A stretch of 64,000 nt of DNA, from NCBI GenBank assembly GCA_039545315.1, contig BCIM01000002.1:709369-773368 (forward strand), given 5' to 3'. Origin of the DNA: Kondoa malvinella (Eukaryota; Basidiomycota; Agaricostilbomycetes; Agaricostilbales; Kondoaceae). Made by a program: the position numbers and the translations under genes. Shown piece after piece: positions 1 through 11,028 of this stretch. Positions within the stretch are counted from its first letter, which is position 1, and every line of letters starts with the position of its first letter. A model generated the notes under the pieces. That model had not been told where the DNA came from. It did not search any database and saw nothing but the letters and a program-made list of their open reading frames with translations.

Positions 1-77
1 TTCTCCTCTTACCATATCTTCTCTCATCTTCCCTGACGAGACTAAGACTATCCGCTACCACATTACCTTTGCACAAC

Positions 78-1448
78 ATGTCGCAAATCAGAGCTTCTGC
101 ACTACCCACTCCTGCTTCAGCTCAACCCTCTATCTGGCGCGCTCTGTTCTGGCCCTGCCTTGCAGCCCTTATCCTCAACCTTGGCCCTTTCCTTCCCGCG
201 CCAATTCCAGCAACCTCTCTCAGCGCAGCATCCAACACATGCCTACGCCAACCTCTAGCTCTGCCGCCTACCAACTGGCAAGACTTTGCTATCTGTGGTC
301 TCGTTGATATGCACGCCCAGGTTAGTCGAGATTGCAATCTCCTTCACGCGTCAAATAGCTGACAGTTTGCGATAGGCTGCCAACCCTTCTACCGAAGTCA
401 CTGGATCGCTCAAGGCTACCAACGCTCGCCTAGAAGACCAGCTCGATATGACTCGCTCATTCCTCGCTACTTCTGCTGCCGACTCTGCATTTCTCCGCAA
501 CCTCGTTGACTCGCTCTATGCCAAGCTTCAATCATCTCATACCGATATTAAAACCCTCGTCACTCAAGCTGCTACCGATCGCGCCTCTCTCGAAGATGCT
601 CGCATAGCAGTCTTAGTCGCTGAAGAGGAAGTCGAGATCTGGCAGCGCAAGAACGCTCTGCTCCTAGAAGGTGCCAAAGACAGCTTGGCAGTCACAGAAC
701 AACTCCAAAAGACCCACGCCGCTTTCATCNATGTCCGCAATGCCAACTCGCAGCTTCGCCAAAATTTGGCCATGGCAGCAAACCAGTACAACAACCCTCT
801 CCTCTTCACTGCTGCTTTCCTCGCTGTCCTTCTTGTTGCTTTGAGCTTGCACCGTGTTACTGTCGAAACAAGCTACTTGCGCCAAGGTAAGCAACTTAAA
901 CTTCTCACCCAGACTTTAGCTGACTTTTCAATCTTGTAGCTNTTCTTCGGTACATGGACGCTACCTCAAANCTCGATGTCCTCGCTGCTTACAACGAAAT
1001 TAATGACCTCGAAGCTCCCTCTACTCCAGTCGCGTCNTCAGTNNNTTACTCGCCTCGCCGACTCTCCCGCACTTCATCAATGGCCGACGTCTTTGAATCG
1101 CCAGATATTTCANCCCTTCAGCTNTCTAATTCACGCAAACATCGCTTCTCCTCGGCTTCTTCCGCATCATCTCTTGAAGTCGCCGATGTTTCCATCGAGC
1201 TTCAGCAGCTCCAAACCGGCATCGAGTCAATCTTCGAAGCAACCAAAGATATCCAATTCGAGCTCATCAGCAACACCGGATCTCTCAGCGGGATTGGCAG
1301 CAGCTTTTCAACCATCGATCACCTCATTGACGATCTTCAATCGCCGCTCGAATTTGTCTCCACCATTCGAGCAGTCCTCAAAGAGCATCACGGCGCAAAC
1401 TATGCGCTCTACCAAGCTTTGTTAAGGGAACAGGGAAGGAAGTGCTAG
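78..1448 (+). CDS. Membrane-anchored coiled-coil protein, function unknown
   Basis: Not recognised. The ATG at 78 opens a frame joined by two clean introns (about 320-376 and 887-939), giving a protein of roughly 360 residues ending at TAG 1446-1448. An N-terminal hydrophobic segment (WRALFWPCLAALILNLGPFL) is followed by a charged, helix-rich stretch resembling a coiled coil, then a second membrane segment (FTAAFLAVLLVALSLH), then a Ser-rich acidic tail. Two membrane passes around a coiled coil suggest an organelle-membrane organiser, but that is inference. Several N bases lie in the exons. The true gene may not stop here: the next 1.5 kb holds consensus introns and coding-like frames, so a frameshift near 1425-1445 may have cut the model short. 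Confidence 0.55.
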
Positions 1449-2930
1449 GTTTTGGGTTTCGACCTTGGTTTATGTACAGTCCTGGTGAGTCTTTGAGCCT
1501 TCTCAGTCTTGAGCCTCGCTAACCATCCAGCTTAGGTCTTTGGTCATCATCCTTCATCGCTGTCTATAGTCCATTTTCAGTTCTGGCTGTCATCAAGCTG
1601 CAAGACCTCGCTCTCGTCGTCTTTTCTCGATTCGATATTCATATGTCAAGCTGGTCTATCATCTTGTCGGCTCGACTCTCGTCATTCTTTGGCTTGTTCA
1701 CTTCAGCCAAGGATCAATCCCTTCAGCTCGCCCTCTCATCTTGGGGCAGCATCACCAGTACCGCGTCGGTCTTCATGCTACCGACGCAATCAACACCCCG
1801 GCGAACAATGCTTCGCCATTCAACACCACCTCAACTCAAAACGGTCGCTTGAAAAAGAACCCTTCAAGCCTTCCCTCGCCAATGCGCGCAAAACAAAAAG
1901 GTCGGCGAACTGGCCTATACCCTCGGGTCAGAGCTCGTCTCGCTCACGTTCAGGGCGGTTGAGGTATGTTTTCTGCCTTCTACTCCATATCCTTAGCTGA
2001 TGTGTTTCTTTGTAGCCAACCTTCAATAGGTTGCCTCACCAGTTTCTCGTTTACAGTAACTTGTCGCTGCTCTTCTTGTGAGTGTTTTGCATTATTGGTC
2101 AAGTCTTGCTCTGACCTTTGTCTTGCAGTACTTTCAGTAGCGATAGCAAGTCATCCGGGGACGACAAAGAGGCTTTGTCTAGACTACCTGCTTANCGGCG
2201 GGGAAACAGCAAACTGCTTCTGGGCCTAGAGTTGATGTCGAGAGGGGGACGCTCCTCTCTGATGTCTGCACACTCGAACCCTGTCGCTCTATCTTCAGCC
2301 GTGCAAGGCTACATTGGGTCGCATCGGACCAGCTCGACTCTCCACTCAGATCAGCTTTCAACCTCAGGTCCAGCCTCCGCCCGATCAATCTGCTCTGATC
2401 TCAATCAAGCACAGGCCAACAAGCAGACACGCTATGCTCTCTCTCTCTCTCTACTTTTGGCCTTCTGCTTCAGCAGTCATCTTCATCATTTCAAAGATCA
2501 TACTCGCTTTCCCATCCTCGTCTCCCCTGTTCGGATCAACTGTATCGGATGCTTTGGACGTAATTGCTTCGCTTGGTACTCGTATGTAGGATGTGCAAAG
2601 ACTGGTTGGAACTGTATAGGCTCTGCTTCTCTTGTACATGAACAGTTCGAATAATGGTTATCGAATCCTTTTGCAATCTTTCGGTTTGCGCGTTCTGTTC
2701 TGCAGACTACTGTCTTCTGCTTGCATGCTCTCTCGACATTACCGGAACAGCGAGACATTGCCTTTTCCTTGGCATTGACACTTTTTGAATTAATGACAAG
2801 CTTGTGCTGGCTGTCTCTCATACCACGTTCTGTTGCCAAGCTGAGATCTCTGCTATTGTGTCATCCTAATTTGCAAGTTAAGCGCTTGGACTCCTCAAGG
2901 GCTGAAACGGAAACTGCTCTCCAGTCTTAA
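1449..2930 (+). pseudogene. Frame-disrupted multi-exon coding remnant, possibly the 3' part of the preceding gene
   Basis: No single model works, yet the sequence looks coding. Three consensus introns are visible: one starting GTGAGT near 1484 and ending TTAG near 1532, one about 1963-2015 and one about 2079-2128. A further candidate lies near 2577-2620. Between them, hydrophobic coding-like pieces fall in different frames, for example LQDLALVVFSRFDIHM near 1600, SASAVIFIISKIILAFP near 2480 and LALTLFELMTSLCWLSLI near 2775, the last ending at TAA 2928-2930. This fits either a multi-pass membrane protein broken by sequencing indels (N bases lie at 1037-1125 and 2195) or a decayed gene. The strand is clear from the splice signals; the product is unknown. 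Confidence 0.4.
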
Positions 2931-2938
2931 CAGCTTCA

Positions 2939-4221
2939 ATGACCAGGATAGTACCAGCACCTGATCACCATCGATCAAGCGAGACGAGGGAGCTACGCAT
3001 TGCTTTCCTCATTTGCGATGAACCAGGTTCCGTTTAGAAGCCTCTCGAGCACCAGGTCGAATCCGCTCATGCTCTTGTTACGCCAGCTGAAACTACTCTC
3101 AAGAAGCATGGGGGCTTTGATGATCTCCTCAACCATCTGCTAGAACCAATCCTAAAGGTTGCGGATCCTGAAATTGAACTAGTCGTCCAAGGCTACGACG
3201 TAGTGAATAAACGCGAATATCCTTCTCAAGCAGCCTTGCGTGACATAGATTGTGTGATGATCAGCGGCTCCTTCGTGCGTCTGCCTACTCTCTTAGCCTT
3301 CCGATGATCAAGATTCTATTCGTGCAGGTCGAAGATGCATACGTCGATACGCCATGGATCTCCAGACTTGCAGGATATGTCAGTCATGCACATCATCTCG
3401 CTCTTCCCGTGGCTCATCACCAACAGGTCGTCTACCTGCATGATGTATGGCCGTCAATCAGAATCATAGGAATCTGTTTCGGTCACCAGAGTAAGCAGTC
3501 AGCATATCGCCTGAAGCCAGCTGAATCCGAGCAGTCATTGCGAGAGCGTTCGGCTCTCGTGTCGAGAAGAATACTTTGGGCTGGGAGATTGGATCAACGC
3601 TTTTGAAACTTACCGAAGAGGGTACTTCCCTGATAGGCACGCCGGGAAAGCAAGAGAGTGAACTTGTGAGCCTACTCACCTTCTCCTGAGCTGTCTTAAT
3701 CCTGATGCATTCGCGGCAGTGGATACAACAAATACACTCTGATCACGTCACTTCCGTACCAGAAGGCTTCAAGCTGCTCGCATCGAGCAAAAAGTGTCAC
3801 GTGCAGTCTATAGTCAAGTACTACGATGGCGATATTCCGGGTTTCACGCATGGCTCCAAGCTCCCTCCCGAGCCGTATAGATCGGTGCACATTATCAGCC
3901 TGCAAGGCCACGCCGAGTGGTCAGGAAAGCATGTAATTCTGCCGCTAGTCGATGGCGAGTCCTGTCCTGAGACACTAATAACTGTTTTGACGTTGCGCAT
4001 GTTGCAGAGTTCTTGCGAGACGGCAAGATTGACCAGCAGACAGCTGACGAGGCAAAAGAGAATGCACTACAGGTACGTCTCGATCAAGCCGTCGCATGGA
4101 AACAGGCTGACTGACCACCTAGCCGGATAATGCTGAAGTCTTTGGAAGGTGTCTACTGCGCGTGATGGGCGTGGCTCGGGAAGAAACGCATCAACTGGGA
4201 GAAGAGCAAGGCACTGCATAG
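2939..4221 (+). CDS. Class I glutamine amidotransferase-like protein, with an in-frame TAG
   Basis: This is a GATase1-fold protein of roughly 270 residues in six exons. The nucleophile elbow GICFGHQI supplies the catalytic Cys, and the LQGHAEW motif near the C-terminus supplies His and Glu. A segment resembling the family's usual S-WI-RLAGY stretch precedes the elbow. Splicing is consistent throughout, for example the exon ending FGHQ joins IARAFGSRVEKNTLGWEIG. The odd point is a TAG at 3035-3037, about 32 codons after the ATG, with the same frame continuing on both sides as clear coding sequence. No usable intron removes it and no later ATG precedes the conserved core. The gene may be a recent pseudogene, or the base may be an error. 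The family contains cytosolic amidotransferase or peptidase-like proteins; the substrate is unknown. Confidence 0.75.
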
Positions 4222-4321
4222 GACGCAAAGAGGCATTGTCCAGCAGGAGTCTGTAAAAGCATATATAGACATTGCATTTCGGTAGGGATTGAGATGTCAC
4301 TAGTCGAGCACTCCAGCGATA

Positions 4322-5937
4322 TCAAGACAAGGACTCCACGATTTCCTTCTGGCCAAAGTGTCTCCTCATAGCATCCGCCAGCAGGGCAGGTCGTTCCATG
4401 GCCAAGAAGTGACCTCCGTTTGACACAACTTCAAACGATTGCAGATTGACTTCCTTTTCCATCTTACTGCGAGGCGGCCAATGTAGCTCGTAAGGGCCGA
4501 CGGACACTGCAGTAGGGGCTTCAATGCGCTTGGCAGAAACGGAGAAGATGTCACCGCCATGGATACGCTAGTGAGGAATCAGCGCTGGCAGAATAGAGCG
4601 GTGAAGGACTTACATTGTAGTAAAGCCAAAAGCTTGACGTGATGCTCTTTGAAACTGTATGATGATCAGCGACGAGTTGCGCCCCTATAGCAAAATACGT
4701 ACACCAGTACAACAGGACATTGGTAATGATGTCGTCCATGCTAGGCTGGCTGTCTGGCGCAGACCATCGATAGAATTTCTCTGCAATATACGCTAGCAGC
4801 GCAACAGGCGACATCGCCAAAGCAGCGCCCAGAGTCTGAGCAATGTAGATCAGCACAGACAAAGTAATCGGAGCGCAATCAGCTCACATAAGGTGTCGTG
4901 CCTTGCATCATAGCATACGCCGAACCTTTCTCTCTGAATTCGACACCTCTTTCGACGCCGCGCTTTTCGTCAGGCGGCAGACCTTCAGTAGAAATATTAG
5001 GTCCAGAATGCATGTACTAGGCCACGATAATCAGCCGTGCAGAGTGGCTGTCAATCGAGAACTACTGACGAAGTTCAGATGCATTGCTTTGCAGACGTCT
5101 TGGTGAAAGTATGCAATAGCTCGACTGATGATGCTGCCCCACTGGAGTTCCATCAGTGCTGAGCGGAAAGGTACCTAGATGAAGCCTACATCGCCGCCTT
5201 GAACCACGTACTTGTTGTACCCAAGGTGCTGCATAACGGAATTGAAGCATTTCGCTATCGTCTCGAGCTGTAGCGGAGACTGCTTAGGTGCGGACGAGAA
5301 GGTATAGCCTGGAATAGAGCATGCAACCTTTCATGCTATCAATGGCCATGCTTGTAGAAGTTGCGGACAGCTTACAACGTGGAAAGCCTGACCTCCCTTC
5401 GGCTCCGTAAGCAAAGGGATAATGCCTTCAAATTCCCAAACGGATCCTGTCTCTCAATGAGACAAGTCAGAGGTCGTCAAGGATAGCACTGACCTGGCCA
5501 GCCGTGGCAGAGAAGCAGAGGAATGGCAGAGGCACGGGAAGACCGCTTGTGTACATAGTGCAAGGACAGGTCTTCACCTCCAGCCTGCACGGACAGATGA
5601 GCTTGTTCGCCCATATTGTTGAAGCGCTTCTCGTTGGCGCGCCAGTCATAATCGGTCGTGAGATGCTTGACTAGCGCTTGTAGCTTCTCAGGTCTGCATG
5701 AGCGATGAGCAACAGGCGGACAGGGGCGAATATGCTCACCTGATTCCATAGATGGAGTCGTCCTGAGGATCGGCCTGGTTCTACACTTTAGCTGCTGGGC
5801 ATCAGACTGCTTACATGACTTACCGAAGTCAATGTGTTAGCAGCCCAGGCATCCAGCTCTGGCTGCGAATCTTTCGCTAGACGTCTAACACGCTCTAGTT
5901 GCTCATCGCTGATGTTCAATGTGAATGGTGTGCTCAT
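4322..5937 (-). CDS. Epoxide hydrolase, microsomal/EHN type (alpha/beta hydrolase)
   Basis: This should open epoxides to diols. It starts MSTPFTLNISDEQLERVRRL, the classic epoxide-hydrolase N-terminal (EHN) region. The oxyanion-hole motif HGWPG follows. The nucleophile motif GGD-WGS is split by an intron (about 5133-5181) between Asp and Trp. The C-terminal SNGGHFLAMERP carries the catalytic His. The tail is soluble and about eight short introns interrupt the gene; total length of roughly 400 residues matches the family. No membrane anchor is obvious at the N-terminus, unlike mammalian EPHX1, so it may be cytosolic. It converges with the amidotransferase gene 100 bp downstream. Fungal homologues detoxify epoxides or act in secondary metabolism; neither can be told here. 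Confidence 0.85.
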
Positions 5938-6107
5938 GGTCGCTACAAGGAGAGCAATGCGGGGTAGCAAGCGGAAGCAATGGACCAATACAAAGACGTG
6001 CTAGTACAAAGCGAACACTACTCCGGCTGCGAGACTCATTGATACTAGCCAGCCGACTCTCGACGCAGAGGATTGATCTTCGACAGAAAAAGGTGCTAGA
6101 GACAACA

Positions 6108-6685
6108 TCAACGCTTCATCCATATTAAGTCATGGAGGAGCATACGCTTTGACTGCCTTGTAGGCTCGACTGGATCTTCAACCTCCGAAGCAGACATACC
6201 AGCGGCCAGCGCAGCAAAGTCCAAGTCGACCGAATGGTCAGCGCAAACTTCCTCGATATTAGTAAGAGCCTGCTCTCGATCCTTCTTAGGGCATGTCTGG
6301 AGCTAGTCTGAGCTTGTACATCGCATGGAGGAAGTGGGAAGACTCACTGTAGCAGTCGAGCAGTTGTAGATTTGCACAGCAAGATCCTCTCTTGCACAAA
6401 GACAGGCTATTGCATCTTCATCGCCAGCACATGACACCACGGCCTAGTAACACGTCAGACTAAGGCCAGATCAGAAGTTGCTGGCTTACTGATATAGGCA
6501 AAGGCATGGTGTCTGTGCATCCGCGAACACACTCTGGCACGGCCGGAAACTTCGACGAGTATGAGTATAAAGCGTCAGATGGTTGAGATTGAACATACTG
6601 CTTCGAAGATGGTGTCTGATAGGATGTTTGCCCATGCTAGGGATGCACTGACGAACAGCAAACCGTAAGAAAGGAGCAACTTCAT
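6108..6685 (-). CDS. Secreted CFEM-domain protein
   Basis: Four exons, all joined in phase 0, encode about 135 residues. The N-terminus MKLLLSYGLLFVSASLAWA is a signal peptide. The mature part carries eight cysteines in CFEM order: PECVRGC, then SCAGDEDAIACLC with the characteristic acidic residues, then YNCSTATC and a final VC. CFEM proteins are fungal-specific extracellular or GPI-linked proteins, several of which bind haem or act at the host surface. No hydrophobic GPI tail is seen; the protein ends KRMLLHDLIWMKR, so a freely secreted form is more likely. The start is the first ATG before the signal peptide. The divergent partner is TIP41, 760 bp away. Confidence 0.8.
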
Positions 6686-7446
6686 CGTTGCAGGCGAAAC
6701 CAAATTGGTAGCAGTCACAGAAGAGTATCACCAGCTGTTTGTGCAAGAGTGTGACAGAAGTTGGACAAAGGGATGTTGTCGAGTGCCAGACTTCGCACAC
6801 GTTGCTCTCCGTACGCTTGCGATGGTCCCTTTAGCAACGTGACAACGCATAAGTAGTATAGTAGATAATAGACACTCAGGACTGATCGGATGACAGAGTC
6901 GAGCGACCAGGGTGAAAGCCAAATCCAATCATGTATGACAGAGCGCTTCAGGTACTAGCAAGGATTGCGGTAGATAGCAAGTAGGGGAAGAGAGGAGCTA
7001 GACATGGCAGTAGAAAGGTAGCTGTAGATGAGCAGGAGGAAAAAGCTTCGAGCTTTATTGGTGAAATATGTGAATCGGTGACAGACATTTCACAGGTTGA
7101 CTTTCCAGAGCAAAAAAATTGATTTGGCTCGAGCCCTCCGAAGAGAGTCGAGCCGTTCAAAATATTAGGCGACGCTACCCCCCAGAGGAGAGCAGCCTCT
7201 ACAAGCCACGACCTGAAGAGCTGAAACGCGTCGCTGTGCAATGGATGCGGCTTGTAGAGGACATCTACGATGCTTGAGCGCTTGATGCCATCACAAGGTA
7301 AGTATGAGCAAGCAAAGAAAGCAACATTGGTCGAGATTTATTCACTCTGTGCACAGATCACACTGTTTTTCGTGGTCTGTGCGACACGGTGAGCTGGTCC
7401 GTCTTTGTTGATCGAGCGTTGTCATAGGCGAGCATACTACCAGGGG
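6686..7446. other. Intergenic, divergent promoter region
   Basis: This separates two genes that are transcribed away from each other. The longest minus-strand frame here (7241-6948) begins at TTG, has no splice context and shows biased, non-coding-like composition. No RNA gene or repeat was seen. Confidence 0.6.
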
Positions 7447-8663
7447 ATGCAAAGGGCAAGAGCAGAAGTGTACGAAGGTGAAGATGGTGTCAGAGGTGTG
7501 AAATACAAGTCCTGGCAAGTCGAAACAGCAAAGCGGCCAATCTTGAATGCAAGCGAGAGCGAGAAGCAAGCTGCTGTCGTTGGTGCATGCAGACAGGGCT
7601 AATGCTTATGACAGGGCCTCACAAGATCTGGAGATTCCACTGCCAGAGATCTGCTTTGGTCGCAATTTGCTGTCTATCAAGCATACCGAATCTCAGCTGG
7701 AATACGTCTTTGACGGTTTGACTGCATTGAAAGCTGTGGACTCGACTGGAGAAGCGAGTGGAGCTGTTAAAGTAGCTTATGCGGCAGATTGGGCCAAGAG
7801 CCGGAGCCTGAGCGGGGCGAGCGACCCTGTTGGTGTAGTCAAGAATTGGGACTGGACGTACACGACTACACATCCTGGCAGGCTGGAGAACAGTGGTCTG
7901 GTGAGTCTGTCTCGCTATTCTCTAGTTATATAGTGAGATCAAAAATTCGCAGAGCTTTGAAGATGCACCGAATCATCCGGGCATACCGCTTGCACAACTC
8001 GCTTCGCAGAATGAACCTATCCTCTTCTTTGATGAAGTCACTCTCTTCGAAGACGAGCTGCATGACAATGGCATAGTCAACCTTGTGGTCAAAGTGGTCA
8101 GTTGATTCTTCGATTTCTGCCCAATCAGTCGCTGAGGCAGAATAATATTGCCAGCGAGTGATGCCTTCCTGCCTGTTCGTTCTATCTCGCCTATTCCTTC
8201 GAGTCGACGGAGTTCTCTTCCGTATCTACGATGTGAGACTGTATCATGCTTTTGGGACAAACGAGGTCATCAGGGAGTGCAAAGGCAGGCAAAATACATA
8301 TGAAGCAGTCAAACAGGCAGGTGTCCTTCTCATTCCATTACTTTACTGATCGCTATTGTGCGACAGCGACTACCGACCGAAAAGCCTCACGATCTAACTC
8401 CGCTTACCGATAGCAACTGGGTCGCGATCATGCTCGGCATGCTGGATGATCTACCAGCACATCTACATTCTGCCAATCAAGCAACGACTGGACCCGCATC
8501 TCTGCCTCAGCCTTCGAACGCTCGCGTACCAGCATCAGCGCCATGGTCATCTTCAGCAGCCGTCGAAACTCCTACACCTGCTTCTTCTGCATCAAAAGAC
8601 ACAGCATCAGAATGGCAAGGCCTCGGCACCCATTTACAGATACTGCATTTACCCAATAAATAA
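7447..8663 (+). CDS. TIP41: TIP41-like protein, TOR/PP2A phosphatase regulator
   Basis: TIP41 binds the PP2A partner Tap42/alpha4 or PP2A-type catalytic subunits and tunes TOR signalling in the cytosol. The family landmarks are present in order: VKYKSWQVETAKRPILNA, LPLPE-like EIPLPEICFG, VKVAYAADWAKSR, NWDWTYTT, EPILFFDEVTLFEDELHDNG, RVMPSCLFVLSRLFLRVDGV and LTPLTDSNWV. Exons are 7447-7582, 7626-7900, 7953-8096, 8155-8316 and 8367-8663. The last intron (8317-8366) starts GC rather than GT; the GT options nearby break the frame. A Ser/Pro/Ala-rich tail follows the core. The ATG at 7447 fits the family N-terminus. Confidence 0.92.
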
Positions 8664-8678
8664 AGCTATACAAATACC

Positions 8679-10926
8679 CTAATCACGCTCTCTGCCATCA
8701 ACAAGCGCATACATCTCTGGATCTGGCTTTCTACCATTCCTACTTCTTGGTTTTTGTCCTTCTTTTGATCGACTAAACTTCATGTCGACGCCTTGCGCCT
8801 TTCTCAGTCTGCGCCTGGAGATGAATCGCACGAGCAAGACCAGCATGGTGATGACCAATAACAGTAGCAGGACGAGTACAGCCGTACGACGCGGACCGTA
8901 GTATTCTTCACGAGCTTGCACCTCTTCAGAACCCGCATCGACGAGTAGATCGCCCGACAGTAATTCTGGATCGCCCTCAGCGATAGCCGTCTCGAGAGAA
9001 GTGCCATTTGGGTGTGTCTCTTTGATGACGGCGACAGCTTCAGCACCAAGGCGACTAGGTACTTTGCCTGAAGATCCAGCTGCTCGAAGCATGTCCATAC
9101 CGGTGAAGCGGATGAGCATGTCATGTGCGGCTAGAGGCTGGTCGACTGTATACAGCTTAGTCAATGCATTGGATCTCGTATGAAGACTCACTAGGAACCA
9201 TATGCGAAGCATTTGTAATGCGAGCCCATGTCAATCGCCTTGAAGTGAGCCAGTTGCCAACGACCGTTCCGTTGACCCGCCAATCAAGGACAGTCTCATT
9301 CTGTCATTTCACAATAGTCAGAACGCATTAATGCGATGGAAATTTGTGCAGCCTCACTCCAAAGCCGGTCGCTCCGTCCCACTCGAGCTTTTGCAGACTT
9401 CTTTCAACTGCCCGGAACTCAGACAGCTACAGTGATAAAGTATGTCTGACTTACCTCCCAGCCAATTGCACATTGCGTCTTGCTCGCCCGCAAAGAAGAG
9501 CACATCGATCTTTTCCAACAAGCTGGGCAGGAGCTCCACAGCGGGTTTCGATTCTGGAGTAGCCATCTGCTGACTGATTGTACCATTACATTGCGTCCAA
9601 GGTGTATGTTTTCCTTCTGCGTGAAAGGCAGAAATGACATTCGCATCCTGCAACCTGTCAAGCTTGGATTTTACAGAGACGAGTTGACTTACCCGCAGGT
9701 AGGGCGTGACTTGTCTCAAACCTCTCGGCCAATCTCGACCACACTCGATATCTTCCGTGACGTTGTACAGATTCACACACATTTGCTTTCCGTTGAGCAT
9801 CTTTGGCGGCGGTACCATTAATCCCAGCAGGTTCTCGCAGCGATCAACCAGGATCTGCCCTGAGCCTGATCCATGCAGCGTAGTGTTGCATAACGCGACT
9901 GCGTCGTCTAGTCTTTGACCTAATGGAGAGTCCTTGACGAGTAGTTTGTTCTGGTAGGAATAGTCTGCGTACGCCATATATTGTGTTTCTGGGTCGATCC
10001 ACGCGTTGCCCATCATGATGCCTTTAAGTGGAGCGGTGATTCGACTTGTCTTGAGCATCGCATCTGCAATGTAGGGTATGTACATTCCCGCGAAACTCTC
10101 ACCAGCGATAAAAGTCTGCATTACAGCGTCAACATTTCTTCAGAGGCAGGTATATGGCACCTACTTGAGTCTCTGCGAATTCAGGAAAGACGCGATAGAA
10201 GTTTTGCAGAAACTGGATCACTTGATCGGCAGCAGCATCCAACTCGGTCACTGGATCACCTTTCGCTAGATAGCTGTAGCCTGTACCAGCCGGTTGATCG
10301 ACTGCACTTTGCTCAGAAATGCACTTGTGACCGTAGCGGCTTGCTTACCGTATAGCACATCTGCATATTCAGACCAAGTTGTAGACGCTTCTTCCAGCTT
10401 TGGCCCATCTCGGTCCATACTAGCTACTCGTACAGGTCCTATCTCCATTAGAGCACCATCGAAGCTTGAGCTGGTTGCACAGCATCAGCACATTTGTTAC
10501 GAAGAGGTTGGTTGAATGCTCACCATCCTGGTCCTGTGACAGGGATCAGACATATTTCGCGCAACTTGAGCACTTGTGCTGACCTCCATTAAACCATATG
10601 ACCAGTCTAGGCTTATCTGCTATATGCTTTGCGCCCGATAGCAGAAAGAAGAGGTGAGCTTGATCATCTTGTTCGCCTTGCGCTGTGTCGAAAGCAGGCA
10701 AATGGCCAGCGTACAGCTTGACTCTAGAGCTCTTGTCCAATCCAGGCAATTTGCGAACATATAATTCAGCAGCGGACGGCACTAAAGAGCTCGCGCATTT
10801 CAGCAACAGTTGACAACTCAGGCGAATGCATTCACATCTATATGAGCCTGTCTGTCTTCGTCTGTCTACTGATTCGGGTATATCGTGGTGCTGCAATATT
10901 ACTTCCAACAGCGAGCTTGGTATCAT
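8679..10926 (-). CDS. KEX1: Kex1-type serine carboxypeptidase, Golgi membrane protein
   Basis: Peptidase family S10. It trims C-terminal Lys/Arg left after Kex2 cleavage of secreted precursors, in the late Golgi. Visible landmarks: the substrate-side WFNGG-CSS segment, the serine elbow AGESFAGMYIPYIAD, the Asp segment FFAGEQDAMCNW and the catalytic His in NASHMVP. After the catalytic domain come a spacer rich in acidic residues, a single membrane span (TAVLVLLLLLVITMLVLLV) and a basic cytosolic tail, the architecture that distinguishes Kex1 from soluble vacuolar carboxypeptidase Y. Several short introns interrupt it. The N-terminus is uncertain: the ATG at 10926 is in frame, but the stretch that follows is not a textbook signal peptide, so a small intron may be missed. 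It runs in tandem with the coiled-coil gene, about 100 bp downstream of it. Confidence 0.88.
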
Positions 10927-11028
10927 TTCCCAGCGGGATATACACGGTTGTTCGACAACTGTCAGATGCAATCGAACGCAACGATCCCAAGATAAATAAG
11001 TACAATAGGTGCTACAAGTACAATACCA

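Noticed and set aside
6948..7241. Minus-strand ORF of 97 codons in the CFEM-TIP41 spacer
   Set aside because: Starts at TTG, lacks exon partners and looks non-coding.
8356..8366. GT-AG alternative for the TIP41 last intron (donor GGTGTCC)
   Set aside because: It leaves the wrong phase and changes the conserved LTPLTDSNWV frame.
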